NCBI GenBank assembly: GCA_024234635.1
Contig: JACKNX010000010.1
Coordinates: 62,001 to 126,000, forward strand
Length of the DNA stretch: 64,000 nt
DNA from: Pseudomonadales bacterium
GTDB lineage: Bacteria > Pseudomonadota > Gammaproteobacteria > Pseudomonadales > Azotimanducaceae
Reading direction: 5' to 3'
The first letter of the stretch is position 1. Each line of letters starts with the position of its first letter. The notes below the pieces were generated by a model. That model was not told the origin of the DNA. It searched no databases and saw only the letters and a list, made by a program, of their open reading frames with translations. The translations under genes and the position numbers were made by a program. Of the stretch, positions 9,071-17,537 are shown piece by piece.

Positions 9071-9868
9071 TTACGACACGGACACGGCGTCGACCAGCCC
9101 CGCCAGCGCATCCAGCACTTCGTTCGGCTTCTCGCCAAGCATCGAATGCCCACAACCGGGCAGGCGTCTGACCGTGCATGCGGGAAACGCCGAGGCAACG
9201 CCCAAGGCCGCCTTGAGCGGGGTCATCTGGTCCGCTTCGCCCGCCAGTATCAGTACCGGCACGGATAGTCCGTCCGCTGGCGCGACCGGTTCGAAGGCAT
9301 TGCAGGCCGACAGATCCGCCGCATAGACGCCGGGACGGTTGCGATCCAGCAGCCGGCTGCCGGAAGCCATGAGCCAGATGCCTGGCTGTGGATTGCCGCC
9401 AAGGCGTCCCCGCGCGCTGTGACTCCACGTGTTGGCCATGGCGAATGCCGCCGGGTCGTCGTCCCGCGCCGCATCCAGCAGGGGATCGGACACGCGCATC
9501 GGTTGGGACGTACCCAGAAGGCCAAGCGCCAGCACGCGCGCCGGCGCGCTGGCGGCCATGCTGGCAGCGATCAGCGAGCCCATGCTGTGCCCGAGGACCA
9601 CCGCCCTGTCGACGCCAAGCACATCCAGCAGCCGCCATGCCCAGGCCGCCATGTCAGCGATCGAAAGCATTGCCTTTCCGGCAGACCGGCCATGCGCCGG
9701 CAAATCCGGAGCGATGACCCGATAACCGTGCCGCGCAAAATAACGGGCCGGTAACGTCCACACCGTGTGGTCCATGCCCGCCCCATGCAGCATCAGGATG
9801 GCCAGGCCTTCCCCGTGACCGCTGCCCTGGCCGACGAATACGCTCTCACCGTCAACAACTACCCGCAC
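9071..9868 (-). CDS. Alpha/beta-hydrolase
   Basis: 265 residues. Strand and oxyanion region AILMLHGAGMDHTVW (~25-38), nucleophile elbow GHSMGS (Ser ~94), an acid-containing stretch LILAGEADQMTPLKAA and catalytic His in LPGCGHSMLGEKP (~240). The GTG start at 9868 lies one base after the MetY stop codon, so it is co-transcribed and probably co-translated with MetY. The pairing hints at an esterase acting on an acyl-homoserine or thioester-related metabolite, but this is inference; the family is too broad for substrate assignment. Confidence 0.85.
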   Translation of the reverse strand: MRVVVDGESVFVGQGSGHGEGLAILMLHGAGMDHTVWTLPARYFARHGYRVIAPDLPAHGRSAGKAMLSIADMAAWAWRLLDVLGVDRAVVLGHSMGSLIAASMAASAPARVLALGLLGTSQPMRVSDPLLDAARDDDPAAFAMANTWSHSARGRLGGNPQPGIWLMASGSRLLDRNRPGVYAADLSACNAFEPVAPADGLSVPVLILAGEADQMTPLKAALGVASAFPACTVRRLPGCGHSMLGEKPNEVLDALAGLVDAVSVS

Positions 9869-9869
9869 G

Positions 9870-11189
9870 TCACTTCCCCCTGCCCGCCCGTTCGACGGCT
9901 TTCAGCGCCCTGCCCAGATCGTCGATGAGATCGCGCGGATCCTCCAGCCCGATGGAAAGCCGGATGAGTCCCTCACCGATACCGGCGTCCGCGAGCGCCT
10001 GTGCATCCATGCGATGGTGCGTGGTGCTGGCCGGATGGATGACCAGTGACTTCGCATCGCCGATGTTGGCGAGATGACTGAACAGTTCCAGTTTCTCGAT
10101 GAACAGGCGCCCGGCCTCGCGGCCGCCACGAATTTCGAAGCTGAGTACCGCGCCACAGCCATTCGGCAGCAGCTTCGCGGCCAGAGCATGATCGGGATGC
10201 GTGACCAGTCCAGGATAGTTCACCCGTTCCACCATGGCGTGCTCCGCGAGCATCCGGGCAACCGCCATGGTGTTGGCCACATGCCTGGCCATGCGCAGCG
10301 GCAGCGTCTCCAGCCCCTGCAGCACCTGGAACGCGGTCATGGGCGCCATGCAGGCGCCAAAGTCACGCATGCCCTCCTTGCGCGCCCGCATGAGAAACGC
10401 GGCGGGGCCGAATTCTTCCGCGAACACCAGGTCGTGAAAGCCGGCGTACGGCTCAGTGAGCGTGGGAAACCGGTCACTGCGCTCCCAGTCGAAGGTACCG
10501 CCGTCCACCAGCAGGCCGCCGATCACCACGCCATGACCGCTGAGAAACTTGGTCGCCGAGTGCAGCACCAGGTCCGCGCCGTGATCGAGCGGGCGACAAA
10601 GGTACGGGGTGGCGAAGGTGGCATCCACCAGCAGCGGCAATCCGGCGGCATGTACCGCTTCCGACAGCGTTGGAACATCCAGAACTTCCAGGCCTGGATT
10701 GCCGAGAATTTCGCCAAACACCAGCTTCGTTTCCGGACGCACGGCACTGACAAAAGCGTCAACGTCCCTGGGGTCGACGAACGTGGTTTCGATACCGAAA
10801 CGTGGCAGTGTATAGGCCAGCAGGTTGTGGGTGCCGCCGTAGAGCGAACGGGAGGCGACGATGTGATCCCCCGCACCGCAGAGCGTGGCTACCGCCAGGT
10901 GCATGGCCGCCTGGCCGCTGGCGGTGGCAATCGCACCCACCCCGCCATCGAGCGCGGCGATGCGTTCCTCCAGCACCGCGTTGGTGGGATTGGACAGTCG
11001 CGAATAGACATGCCCCGCACGTTCGATGTTGAACAGCCCCACGGCATAGTCCGCGTCGGGGAAAACGAACGACGCGGACTGATAGATGGGCGTTGCGCGC
11101 GCGCCCGTGGTGGGGTCGGGCGCCTGCCCCGCATGCACGGACAACGTATCGAATCCCAGGCCGCGCGGTGCCTTGTGTTCTGAAGCCAC
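9870..11189 (-). CDS. metY: O-acetylhomoserine sulfhydrylase / aminocarboxypropyltransferase (MetY type)
   Basis: 439 residues, the usual size for MetY. It is a PLP enzyme of the Cys/Met metabolism family that makes homocysteine from O-acetylhomoserine and sulfide. Markers: FDTLSVHAGQAPDPTTGARA at the N-terminus, YSRLSNPTNAVLEERIAALDGG, ATASGQAAMHLA, and the PLP-Lys motif HSATKFLSGHG (~215). The long loop after ~240 typical of MetY rather than MetB/MetC is present. The start is GTG 11189 with GGGGAG upstream. I saw no recognisable SAM riboswitch in the ~70 bp before it; a dispersed repeat occupies part of that leader. Confidence 0.92.
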   Translation of the reverse strand: MASEHKAPRGLGFDTLSVHAGQAPDPTTGARATPIYQSASFVFPDADYAVGLFNIERAGHVYSRLSNPTNAVLEERIAALDGGVGAIATASGQAAMHLAVATLCGAGDHIVASRSLYGGTHNLLAYTLPRFGIETTFVDPRDVDAFVSAVRPETKLVFGEILGNPGLEVLDVPTLSEAVHAAGLPLLVDATFATPYLCRPLDHGADLVLHSATKFLSGHGVVIGGLLVDGGTFDWERSDRFPTLTEPYAGFHDLVFAEEFGPAAFLMRARKEGMRDFGACMAPMTAFQVLQGLETLPLRMARHVANTMAVARMLAEHAMVERVNYPGLVTHPDHALAAKLLPNGCGAVLSFEIRGGREAGRLFIEKLELFSHLANIGDAKSLVIHPASTTHHRMDAQALADAGIGEGLIRLSIGLEDPRDLIDDLGRALKAVERAGRGK

Positions 11190-11252
11190 GGTAACTCCCC
11201 GTCAGGCATGTCGAAATGACTCCCGCCAGCCCTGAATGGTCAGCGCTGACGT

Positions 11253-11355
11253 CCATCGATTGGCTGTCGCGAACCGATCAGGGCGGCAAGTGTAACCGGC
11301 TGCTGCCCGGCAGGATGCAGAAACAGTCTCTCCTGGACTGGTTTCTACAGTCGTC
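11253..11355 (+). repeat. Dispersed repeat, family C copy 1 with family-A-like hairpin
   Basis: Begins CCATCGATTGGCTGTC, followed by GGGCGGCAAGTG. The same ~45 bp recurs in direct orientation at 17019-17062. It continues into GATGCAGAAACAGTC and GGACTGGTTTCTACAG (~11312-11352), which resemble the terminal hairpin of repeat family A. It marks the left edge of the mobile-element island. Confidence 0.65.
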
Positions 11356-11370
11356 GGCTGCTGCCGTCAT

Positions 11371-11907
11371 GAGCACCTCGTGGCTTTCTCCCGTAAACGC
11401 CGAGGCTTCTGTCCGTCTTGTGGCGCACGGCGCATGATCGAAGCGTCGGCACATCGGATCGATCGTGTGTTTCCCGAAGTGCCCGTCCGTCAATGGGTGC
11501 TCAGCGTCCCCTGGCCTCTGCGTCTGCTGTTCGCAAGCCGCCCGGATGCCCTCGGGCGCTGACTCACGGTCATCGTCCGCGCCATCCAGACCGACCTTGC
11601 CCGCTGGGCGGGTCTCACAGCCGGTAGCGGCTCGCGCACCGGCGTCGTCACCCTCATCCAGCGTTTCGGCAGTGCACTGAATCTAAACGTCCACCTGCAT
11701 AGGCTGATCCTGGACGGGGTCTACACCATGGAACAGAACGCTCCCCGGCTCCATCGTGTCAGGGCGCCGGACCCGCAAACCCTCGAGCATCTGCTCAACC
11801 GGCTCGTCCGGCGCATCGTGCGCAGACTCACCCGCGACGGGCTCCTTGTCGAGGACCCCGCGCAACAGGCCCCCCAGCAACATCCTCCCTATCCTCCCGG
11901 AGGTTAG
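11371..11907 (+). pseudogene. IS91-family transposase fragment, interrupted
   Basis: The reading frame gives the zinc-finger start of IS91 transposases (FSRKRRGFCPSCGARRM, then VPVRQWVLSVPWPLRLLF), meets an in-frame TGA at 11560-11562, and resumes in the same frame with VTLIQRFGSALNLNVHLH and LILDGVY, where the HxH metal site lies, ending at TAG 11907. The extreme N-terminus and the tyrosine-containing C-terminal half are missing here; C-terminal pieces lie at 12899-13164 and 14668-14920. It is non-functional unless the TGA is read through. Confidence 0.85.
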
Positions 11908-12058
11908 ATGCGCCTATAAGGGGTTTCCCGTGGCGTTCGCCGGAGACAGAGCTGTGCTTCACCTGGTGCGTTCGAGAGAGCCCTCCGCCACATCACCCGC
12001 TTCCCGAAACGGAAACCAGACCTCAGAATGCCGCAACGCTCAATACAAAGGATGAGGG

Positions 12059-12574
12059 ATGTATTTCACACTCAGTGACGAAGTGCTGCTTGCTCTGGCC
12101 CAGATTGCAGTATCGATCATCGGATTCAGTGGTGTGGTTGTCACTCTCGGTCGTGCAGAGAAGGAACGATGGTCGGCATCCGAGCTGTTACAGCTGCGTA
12201 CGCTGGTGGAGCCCAGCATGGTGGTACTGCTGGGATCGCTGCTGCCACTACTCATCGCCCTGGCCGACGTATCACCTGAACACCTGTGGCGGGTCGCTAA
12301 CGCCGGGCTTCTGGGCCTGCATGCCATCGGGCACGGTCTTTTTCTGGCGCGTGGAGCGAAACACAAAAGCGCAGTGACCCGCAGCCAGCAGATCATTTCA
12401 GCAATGAGCGTACTCGTCTATGTTGCCCAATTTGCAAGCGTGTTCAACGTGATCCGTTTCCAGGAGCTCACATTTCTGATCGGCCTGTTGTATGCACTGT
12501 GGATAAGCATCCACAACTTCTACCTTCTACTGTTCGGGCGCAGCAATCTGGTTACAGACCATTCAACCGATTGA
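12059..12574 (+). CDS. Small four-helix membrane protein, function unknown
   Basis: 171 residues with hydrophobic segments near 8-30 (LLALAQIAVSIIGFSGVVVTL), 52-70, 78-98, 112-132 and 138-160. ATG 12059 follows AAAGGATGAGGG, a reasonable ribosome-binding site. It lies between two IS91 remnants and has slightly lower GC than the flanking core genes, consistent with cargo of the island. I do not recognise the family; the GFSGVVVTLG segment in the first helix may be diagnostic. Confidence 0.75.
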   Translation: MYFTLSDEVLLALAQIAVSIIGFSGVVVTLGRAEKERWSASELLQLRTLVEPSMVVLLGSLLPLLIALADVSPEHLWRVANAGLLGLHAIGHGLFLARGAKHKSAVTRSQQIISAMSVLVYVAQFASVFNVIRFQELTFLIGLLYALWISIHNFYLLLFGRSNLVTDHSTD

Positions 12575-12575
12575 A

Positions 12576-12818
12576 CTAGCGTCCGCGCTTTGGCTTCGCC
12601 TGCCGCTCGTTTCCGTGTTTGAAATGCCCTGTCGCCTTGGCCTTTGCCATCTGCTGTTCACGCGGCACTGCGCCTTCCGCCCGACGCAGAAAACGCTCGG
12701 CCTCCCGCCCTTTAAGCGTGGTCACCACCTTCCTATGAAAAGCGATATGTACCGTGCAATCTTTGCGCGATTGGTAACTGAAGCGTGATTCATCCAGTGG
12801 ATCCAGCGTATCGGCCAT
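12576..12818 (-). CDS. Conserved small basic protein
   Basis: 80 residues from ATG 12818, preceded by AGGTGATTACA. The body, with FSYQSRKDCTVHIAFHRKVV, TTLKGREAERFLRRAE and MAKATGHFKHGNER-like segments, resembles a widespread uncharacterised proteobacterial small protein (from memory of the TTLKG...ATGHFKHGNE pattern). The C-terminus is Lys/Arg-rich, so nucleic-acid contact is possible. It converges on the upstream membrane protein with 1 bp between stops. Confidence 0.7.
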   Translation of the reverse strand: MADTLDPLDESRFSYQSRKDCTVHIAFHRKVVTTLKGREAERFLRRAEGAVPREQQMAKAKATGHFKHGNERQAKPKRGR

Positions 12819-12898
12819 TGTAATCACCTGGTTTTTTCAGCAATCAGTTCCACTGGTGCATTACGTCCGGCAGCAATCAAATGCTCGCCGGCGAAGGC

Positions 12899-13164
12899 AG
12901 CGCAACGATCCAGCCGCTGCACCGGCAAGCCGGCTGTGCGCTCCCCCAGATTCCCACAATCACTGCAACGATACGCCCACCGCGCCGTTGACCTGGGCGC
13001 AGCGATTGAAGCGCGTCTTCGACATTGACATCTCCCTCTGCCCGCTCTGCGGCGGGCAGCTGCGCGTCATCGCAGACGTCACCGATCCGAATCTCATCCG
13101 CACGATCCTCGACCACCTCAACAGCCGGGCGCCCCCGCGCCCACCCCCTCGGCGCGCGCGTTGA
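12899..13164 (+). mobile_element. IS91 transposase C-terminal remnant, copy 1
   Basis: Encodes LTWAQRLKRVFDIDISLCPL then CGGQLRVIADVTDPNLIRTI, the C-terminal Cys-rich region of IS91-family transposases, without the catalytic part. The DNA is clearly similar over ~245 bp, in the same orientation, to 14668-14915, so the P450 gene lies between two direct copies of this IS91 3' end. The stretch from 13165 to 13405 shows no convincing coding sequence. Confidence 0.8.
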
Positions 13165-13405
13165 TCAGCTTCCGATAACCGTAGCGCCTGCGCACGGCAT
13201 TCCCGGGCTTCCCCTTCCACCAGGTAATCCGTACGCCAATCACCCCGACCGCCGTACGACGTCAGATCCACCTCGACCCTCCGCATCGACCTCGAGGACG
13301 CCGGACATCCCGCTGCCCCCGACGTCAATACTCCCAGCACTCGGCGGAGAGCCACGTTATCCTCCCTAACCTCATCCACGAATCGAAGATCTGGAGAAAG
13401 CCGCT

Positions 13406-14635
13406 ATGCGTGACGAGAACTCGCCCCCCGAAGCACCGACCCGCATCCTGGAGATTTCCGCATTCGATCCGCAGGCCAGGGAAAATCCCCACCCCCGAAT
13501 GCGGGCGCTGCGTGAGGCGGGACGTGTGCTGCGGGACGAGACCGTGAAGGCCTGGCTGCTGAGCCACCATGACGATATCCGCGCCACGGTGAACGATGGA
13601 ACCTTCGTTCGTCACCCCAGCAAAGCCGAGGAAGGCTCCATCACCCGGATGTTGGCGGATCCTGACGATCCCGAAGGGGGGCGAACCAGCATCCTGTTCA
13701 TGGACAACCCGGATCATTCGCGCAATCGGGGTCCGTTGATGCAGGCCTTTTATCAGCGCATCAAGAAAATGGAGGCGGAGATTGTCGCGTTGATCGATGG
13801 CGTTATCGACGCCGCGCCCAGTTCCGGACGCTTCGATCTGATGGCGCACATCGCGATACCGATTCCGATTCTGGTCATCGCACACATTCTCGGTGTCGAC
13901 GAAAGCCGGCTGGGAGAGTTCCGCGAGTGGTCGGAAGGCCTGATCCTCGGCCTGAATCCAATGCGCACAGCCGAGCAAACCGCCTATATGGAGGCGAGCA
14001 GGGACAAGCTCGATGACTACTTCACGGAGCTGATGGCGGCACGTCGTCAGCATCCGCGGAACGACCTGATCAGCGACATGGTGCAGGCGCAAGCCGCCGG
14101 TGGTGATTTCGCCGATGAAGAACTTCGTATCAATCTGCAGGCGCTGCTGGTTGGCGGGAACCTCACGACCACCGATCTCATCGGGAACGGTGTATGGCTG
14201 TTCCTGACTCATCCCGAGCAACTGGCAGCATTCAAAGCTGATCCGAAGCTGGACGCGCCGGCAGTTGAGGAAGTGCTGCGTTACGAGGCTCCGGTGCAGG
14301 CGACCTCGCGGATTCTGTCAGAAGATCGCGAAGTGGCCGGCTGCCCGATGCACAAGAGCCAGCCCGTGTTCATGTCCCTTGCGGCTGCCAATCGTGATCC
14401 AACGCGGTTCGAGAACGCTGAAGCCTTCGATATCACCGTGAAACGTCGTTCCCACATTTCTTTCGGAGGTGGAGCGCACATCTGCATTGGCGCGCCACTC
14501 GCCAGGATCGAGGCGCGCCGCGTGTATCGGAAGCTCTTCGAGCGGTATCCGAACATGACCCTGCCGGAACAGAAGATCGTCTGGCGAGCCCTGCCGTTCT
14601 TCCGCGGCATCGAAAAGCTGGAAGTGGCGGTGTAA
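13406..14635 (+). CDS. Cytochrome P450 (bacterial class I type)
   Basis: 409 residues, soluble, no fused redox partner. I-helix LLVGGNLTTTDLIGNG (~250-265) with the threonine pair used in oxygen activation; ExxR in VEEVLRYEAP; heme-binding loop SFGGGAHICIGAPLARIEA with the thiolate Cys at ~355. The N-terminus has no signal peptide. No ferredoxin or ferredoxin reductase gene is nearby, so electrons must come from elsewhere. It is bracketed by two direct copies of an IS91 3' end, consistent with carriage by an IS91/ISCR-like element. Similar soluble P450s hydroxylate terpenoids, steroids or alkyl chains; the substrate is unknown. Confidence 0.93.
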   Translation: MRDENSPPEAPTRILEISAFDPQARENPHPRMRALREAGRVLRDETVKAWLLSHHDDIRATVNDGTFVRHPSKAEEGSITRMLADPDDPEGGRTSILFMDNPDHSRNRGPLMQAFYQRIKKMEAEIVALIDGVIDAAPSSGRFDLMAHIAIPIPILVIAHILGVDESRLGEFREWSEGLILGLNPMRTAEQTAYMEASRDKLDDYFTELMAARRQHPRNDLISDMVQAQAAGGDFADEELRINLQALLVGGNLTTTDLIGNGVWLFLTHPEQLAAFKADPKLDAPAVEEVLRYEAPVQATSRILSEDREVAGCPMHKSQPVFMSLAAANRDPTRFENAEAFDITVKRRSHISFGGGAHICIGAPLARIEARRVYRKLFERYPNMTLPEQKIVWRALPFFRGIEKLEVAV

Positions 14636-14667
14636 ACGCACGGTGTCAGGCCTGGCCGTGGACATTC

Positions 14668-14920
14668 AGGGAAACGCAACGACCCAGCCGCTGCACCGGC
14701 AAGCCGGCAGTGTGCTCTTCCAGACTCACGCAGCGACTGCAACGATCCGCCTACCGCGCCGTTTGGCCGGTGCGCGGCGATGGAAGCGCGTCCTGGACAT
14801 AGACATCACCCTCTGCCCGCTCTGGGGAGGACATTTGCGGGTCATGTCGGATACCACCGATCCAGACCCTATCCGCAAGATCCTCGACCACACCAACAGC
14901 CGAGCGCCGCTGCCAAAGCA
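14668..14920 (+). mobile_element. IS91 transposase C-terminal remnant, copy 2
   Basis: Encodes RRWKRVLDIDITLCPLWGGH and then LRVMSDTTDPDPIRKILDH, homologous to copy 1 but with CPLCGG changed to CPLWGG, which removes a zinc-binding Cys. Direct orientation relative to copy 1. The following ~400 bp (14921-15328) has no convincing gene; an open frame running through it lacks family features and is probably IS91 tail plus leader DNA. Confidence 0.78.
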
Positions 14921-15328
14921 TGCCGAGCCACTCCACACCCGACCCGATCTGCTCACCGAACGCCGACAAGCTACCGGTAACCGGACTGCCTGCGCGAACG
15001 GATCTCCAACTCCCCGATACCCAGTGTCCGGCAAAGACCTCAGTGTGCGTGTGCCATGCGCTCGATGATTCAGAGAACGCGGCCACAAGCCTCGCGATCA
15101 ACGGGTGCGTTCTCCACACGCGCCAGGCACGATCGTGGAAAGGGTCCGTCGAGTTACCTATCCTGCCTGTATTCTGCTTCCAGAATCGCTCAGTCAGATA
15201 CTTGATTGGTCCAAGGTCACTGTGAAACATTCCAAAACTGCTGCGGATGGGGAAGATAACGTGGGAGGCCCAGGAAGCCTACGGCCACTTCCCGACGTTC
15301 ACGAAATGCTGTAAACCTGATCTGGTAT

Positions 15329-16549
15329 ATGGGGGGGTTGTCTTTGATCGAATTCGAGTTCAGCTGGTTCGGCGTATCCGGCACGCTGGCAGCGTTGTTG
15401 GGGTTTGCGGCAGCAGCGTTTGTTCTCAAATACATGCCCGACCGTCGGGCCGCCTGGTTGTTGGGTGCTCTGATTGTCGTTGAATCCATTCTGATCGCGA
15501 CTGCTTACTCAGGGTTCATGGCCTGGCTTCCCGACCGAGAAAGCTGGTTGAACATTGCGCTAATGAGGTTTCATTTCGTCAACGATTTCGTTGTGGCAGG
15601 CATCTATCTTCCCGCGTTGGCACGGCTGATTGACTCACCCATGCTGCGAGTTTTTCGAACCAGCACAGGTACGCTTCTGTCTTTCCTGATTGGTGCAACG
15701 GGTACCATCGCAATCGCCTTCGGGCCGGTTGAATGGCATGCGGCCGGGTTCAAGGACGCGATTATCGGGTATCCCGGCTATCTCGTGGAGGTAGGAGTGG
15801 TTTCGCAACTGGGATTTCTGTTGCTTGCGGCATGTTACGTATACGGCCTGGTGGCAACGATTCTCGCCTGGCGGCAATCGACTACAGAGCTGCAGAAACG
15901 CAAGAATGGTGTTCTCGTTCTCGCATTTGGCGCCCGTGATCTGACATTTGGTCTCCTGTTCGGTCTTGCAACGTACACAAACATCCAAGCGGCGGCTCTG
16001 GGAATAGACAACGTGCTCAAGATTGCATTTTTCAGCGCCTACTACCTGACCCAGGTGGCCGCCATCGGACTCATTGTCTATGTGATTGCGCTAGCTTACG
16101 GAGCTCTGGCAACACACTTGTTCGATATAGACATCAAGCTCAAGGTGACGCTCGAGCGCGGCACCGTGATGGCGATCTATGTCGTCTTTTTCTTCATCGT
16201 TTCCGAAGGCACCGCATCATTCCTCTCGGATCAGTTTGGTGTGCTCGTGGGACTGATCACTACGGGCGTGCTATTGCTGTTTTTGACGCCCATTCAGCGG
16301 TGGGCGGAGCGCCTCTCGGATGCTGCCATGCCGACAGTACAGCAATCCCCAGAGTATCTGCAGTATCGTAAGCTACAGGTGTACGGTGAAGCCGTCAGCG
16401 ACACAGTTAGACGAAAGGGGTTCATTTCGGCGGTTGACCGGGCAGTCCTGAATCAACTGCAGGCCAACCTTGGTCTTACACAGAATGACATTTCATCTCT
16501 CGAACACGAGCTGCTCACCCAAAACGGTGCTCTGGCTGGGGCACGGTGA
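15329..16549 (+). CDS. Multi-pass membrane protein with cytoplasmic C-terminal domain, unknown
   Basis: About 400 residues. Seven to nine hydrophobic helices cover ~1-310, beginning FSWFGVSGTLAALLGFAAAAFV and ending GLITTGVLLLFLTPIQRW. The last ~85 residues are soluble (RWAERLSDAAMP to the end). The topology resembles the 7TM sensor regions of histidine kinases, but no kinase, cyclase or output domain is attached. The start is unclear: ATG 15329 lies before a G7 run, whereas TTG 15338 or TTG 15344 would use that run as a ribosome-binding site. Lower GC than its neighbours and location in the mobile-element island suggest transfer. Confidence 0.72.
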   Translation: MGGLSLIEFEFSWFGVSGTLAALLGFAAAAFVLKYMPDRRAAWLLGALIVVESILIATAYSGFMAWLPDRESWLNIALMRFHFVNDFVVAGIYLPALARLIDSPMLRVFRTSTGTLLSFLIGATGTIAIAFGPVEWHAAGFKDAIIGYPGYLVEVGVVSQLGFLLLAACYVYGLVATILAWRQSTTELQKRKNGVLVLAFGARDLTFGLLFGLATYTNIQAAALGIDNVLKIAFFSAYYLTQVAAIGLIVYVIALAYGALATHLFDIDIKLKVTLERGTVMAIYVVFFFIVSEGTASFLSDQFGVLVGLITTGVLLLFLTPIQRWAERLSDAAMPTVQQSPEYLQYRKLQVYGEAVSDTVRRKGFISAVDRAVLNQLQANLGLTQNDISSLEHELLTQNGALAGAR

Positions 16550-16551
16550 AT

Positions 16552-17035
16552 CTTTCCAGATACCGTTGGCGAAGTACTTCGCGAAGGTCAAGACTCGGTC
16601 GATGATGCAAATACCGGTGTGCGTTCGCCAGTGTGGCTTGCTCGCGTAATCGACCTTGTAGTTCACACCGTTGCGCCGCAGCAGTTCCCACTGTTGCCGG
16701 ATCAACCGTTGCCGTGAGCGCAACAGACCCCGATCCCGTTCAACTTCCGCATCCGGCGGTGCAACAACCGTCAACAGACCATACGCATGAAACTCCGCCA
16801 GATCCACCACATCGATCCGATCCGTCTTTACGGACCTACCTGCTCGCAGCGGAATGCTCGAAGTCGATACGACTGCACTTAAATAACCACTGGCCTGCAG
16901 GTCCCGCTGCAGCGAGAAGCCAACGTACGAGGCTTCGTAACAGACCTCCAGCCAAGCACCACCAAAGTACTTCCGCACGATCTCCAGTCGCCCGAACAGT
17001 CCCTTCAGCGTTCGATGCCATCGATTGACTGTCCT
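16552..17035 (-). pseudogene. IS110-family transposase, N-terminal remnant
   Basis: On the minus strand the frame gives the DEDD-type N-terminal domain of IS110/IS1111 transposases: WLEVCYEASYVGFSLQRDL, VVSTSSIPLRAGRSVKTDRI (with the D of KTDRID), LAEFHAYGLLTVVAPPDAE and DRGLLRSRQRLIRQQWELLR. Homology fades after the KPHWRTH segment, near 16590, and the serine-containing C-terminal domain is absent. A few codons seem to be deleted around QQWELLRRNG. Not functional. Confidence 0.85.
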
Positions 17036-17062
17036 AGATCGACGGGGCGGCAAGTGCGACCG
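17019..17062 (+). repeat. Dispersed repeat, family C copy 2
   Basis: CCATCGATTGACTGTC, then GGGCGGCAAGTG, matching 11254-11298 with a few substitutions and in the same orientation. It overlaps the 5' end of the IS110 remnant and marks the right edge of the island. Confidence 0.65.
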
Positions 17063-17101
17063 CAAAGCCGCCCGGGAACCGCCGCCGCTTTCCAGCGCAC
17101 C

Positions 17102-17506
17102 TCAGCCGCTGCGTAGTTCGTGGTTGCGTGCGCTGATCTGTTCGTTGAGGGTCCAGAAGTCGTAGATCACGCCAATGCCCATGAGACCGAGCGTCAGCAG
17201 ATAGAGGGCCCCTGTGACGAACTTGCCGAGATAGAACCGGTGCAGGCCGAAGACGCCCAGGAACACCAGCAACACCCACCCCACCGTGTAGCTTCTGTCT
17301 CCCGACACATACCGGCGCTCCGCCTTGCGCTCGAGCCCCGGCATCAGGAAAAGGTCGACAATCCAGCCGATGAGAAACAAGCCCAGCGTGAAAAGATAGA
17401 TCGTGCCACTCACCGGCCTGCCGAAATAGAACCGGTGCGAACCCGTGAAGCCGAAGATCCAGAGCAGGTAGCCGACGCCGAGACTGTGCGTATCGTTATC
17501 CGTCAT
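17102..17506 (-). CDS. Protein with two TM2 domains
   Basis: 134 residues from ATG 17506. Two tandem TM2 domains, each a pair of transmembrane helices around a GxHRFYxG turn: first GFTGSHRFYFGRPVSGTIYL (~18-38), second GVFGLHRFYLGKFVTGALYL (~83-103). TM2 proteins are small inner-membrane proteins of unclear function. The tandem duplication within one chain is less common than a single domain. It lies 31 bp after the methyltransferase on the same strand and is probably co-transcribed with it. Confidence 0.85.
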   Translation of the reverse strand: MTDNDTHSLGVGYLLWIFGFTGSHRFYFGRPVSGTIYLFTLGLFLIGWIVDLFLMPGLERKAERRYVSGDRSYTVGWVLLVFLGVFGLHRFYLGKFVTGALYLLTLGLMGIGVIYDFWTLNEQISARNHELRSG

Positions 17507-17537
17507 CCGCGAGTCTCCCGCCCGGTTACTGACACCC

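Noticed and set aside
11190..11253. SAM riboswitch before metY
   Set aside because: Looked for the conserved SAM-I/SAM-II cores in the short leader; only a ribosome-binding site and repeat DNA are visible.
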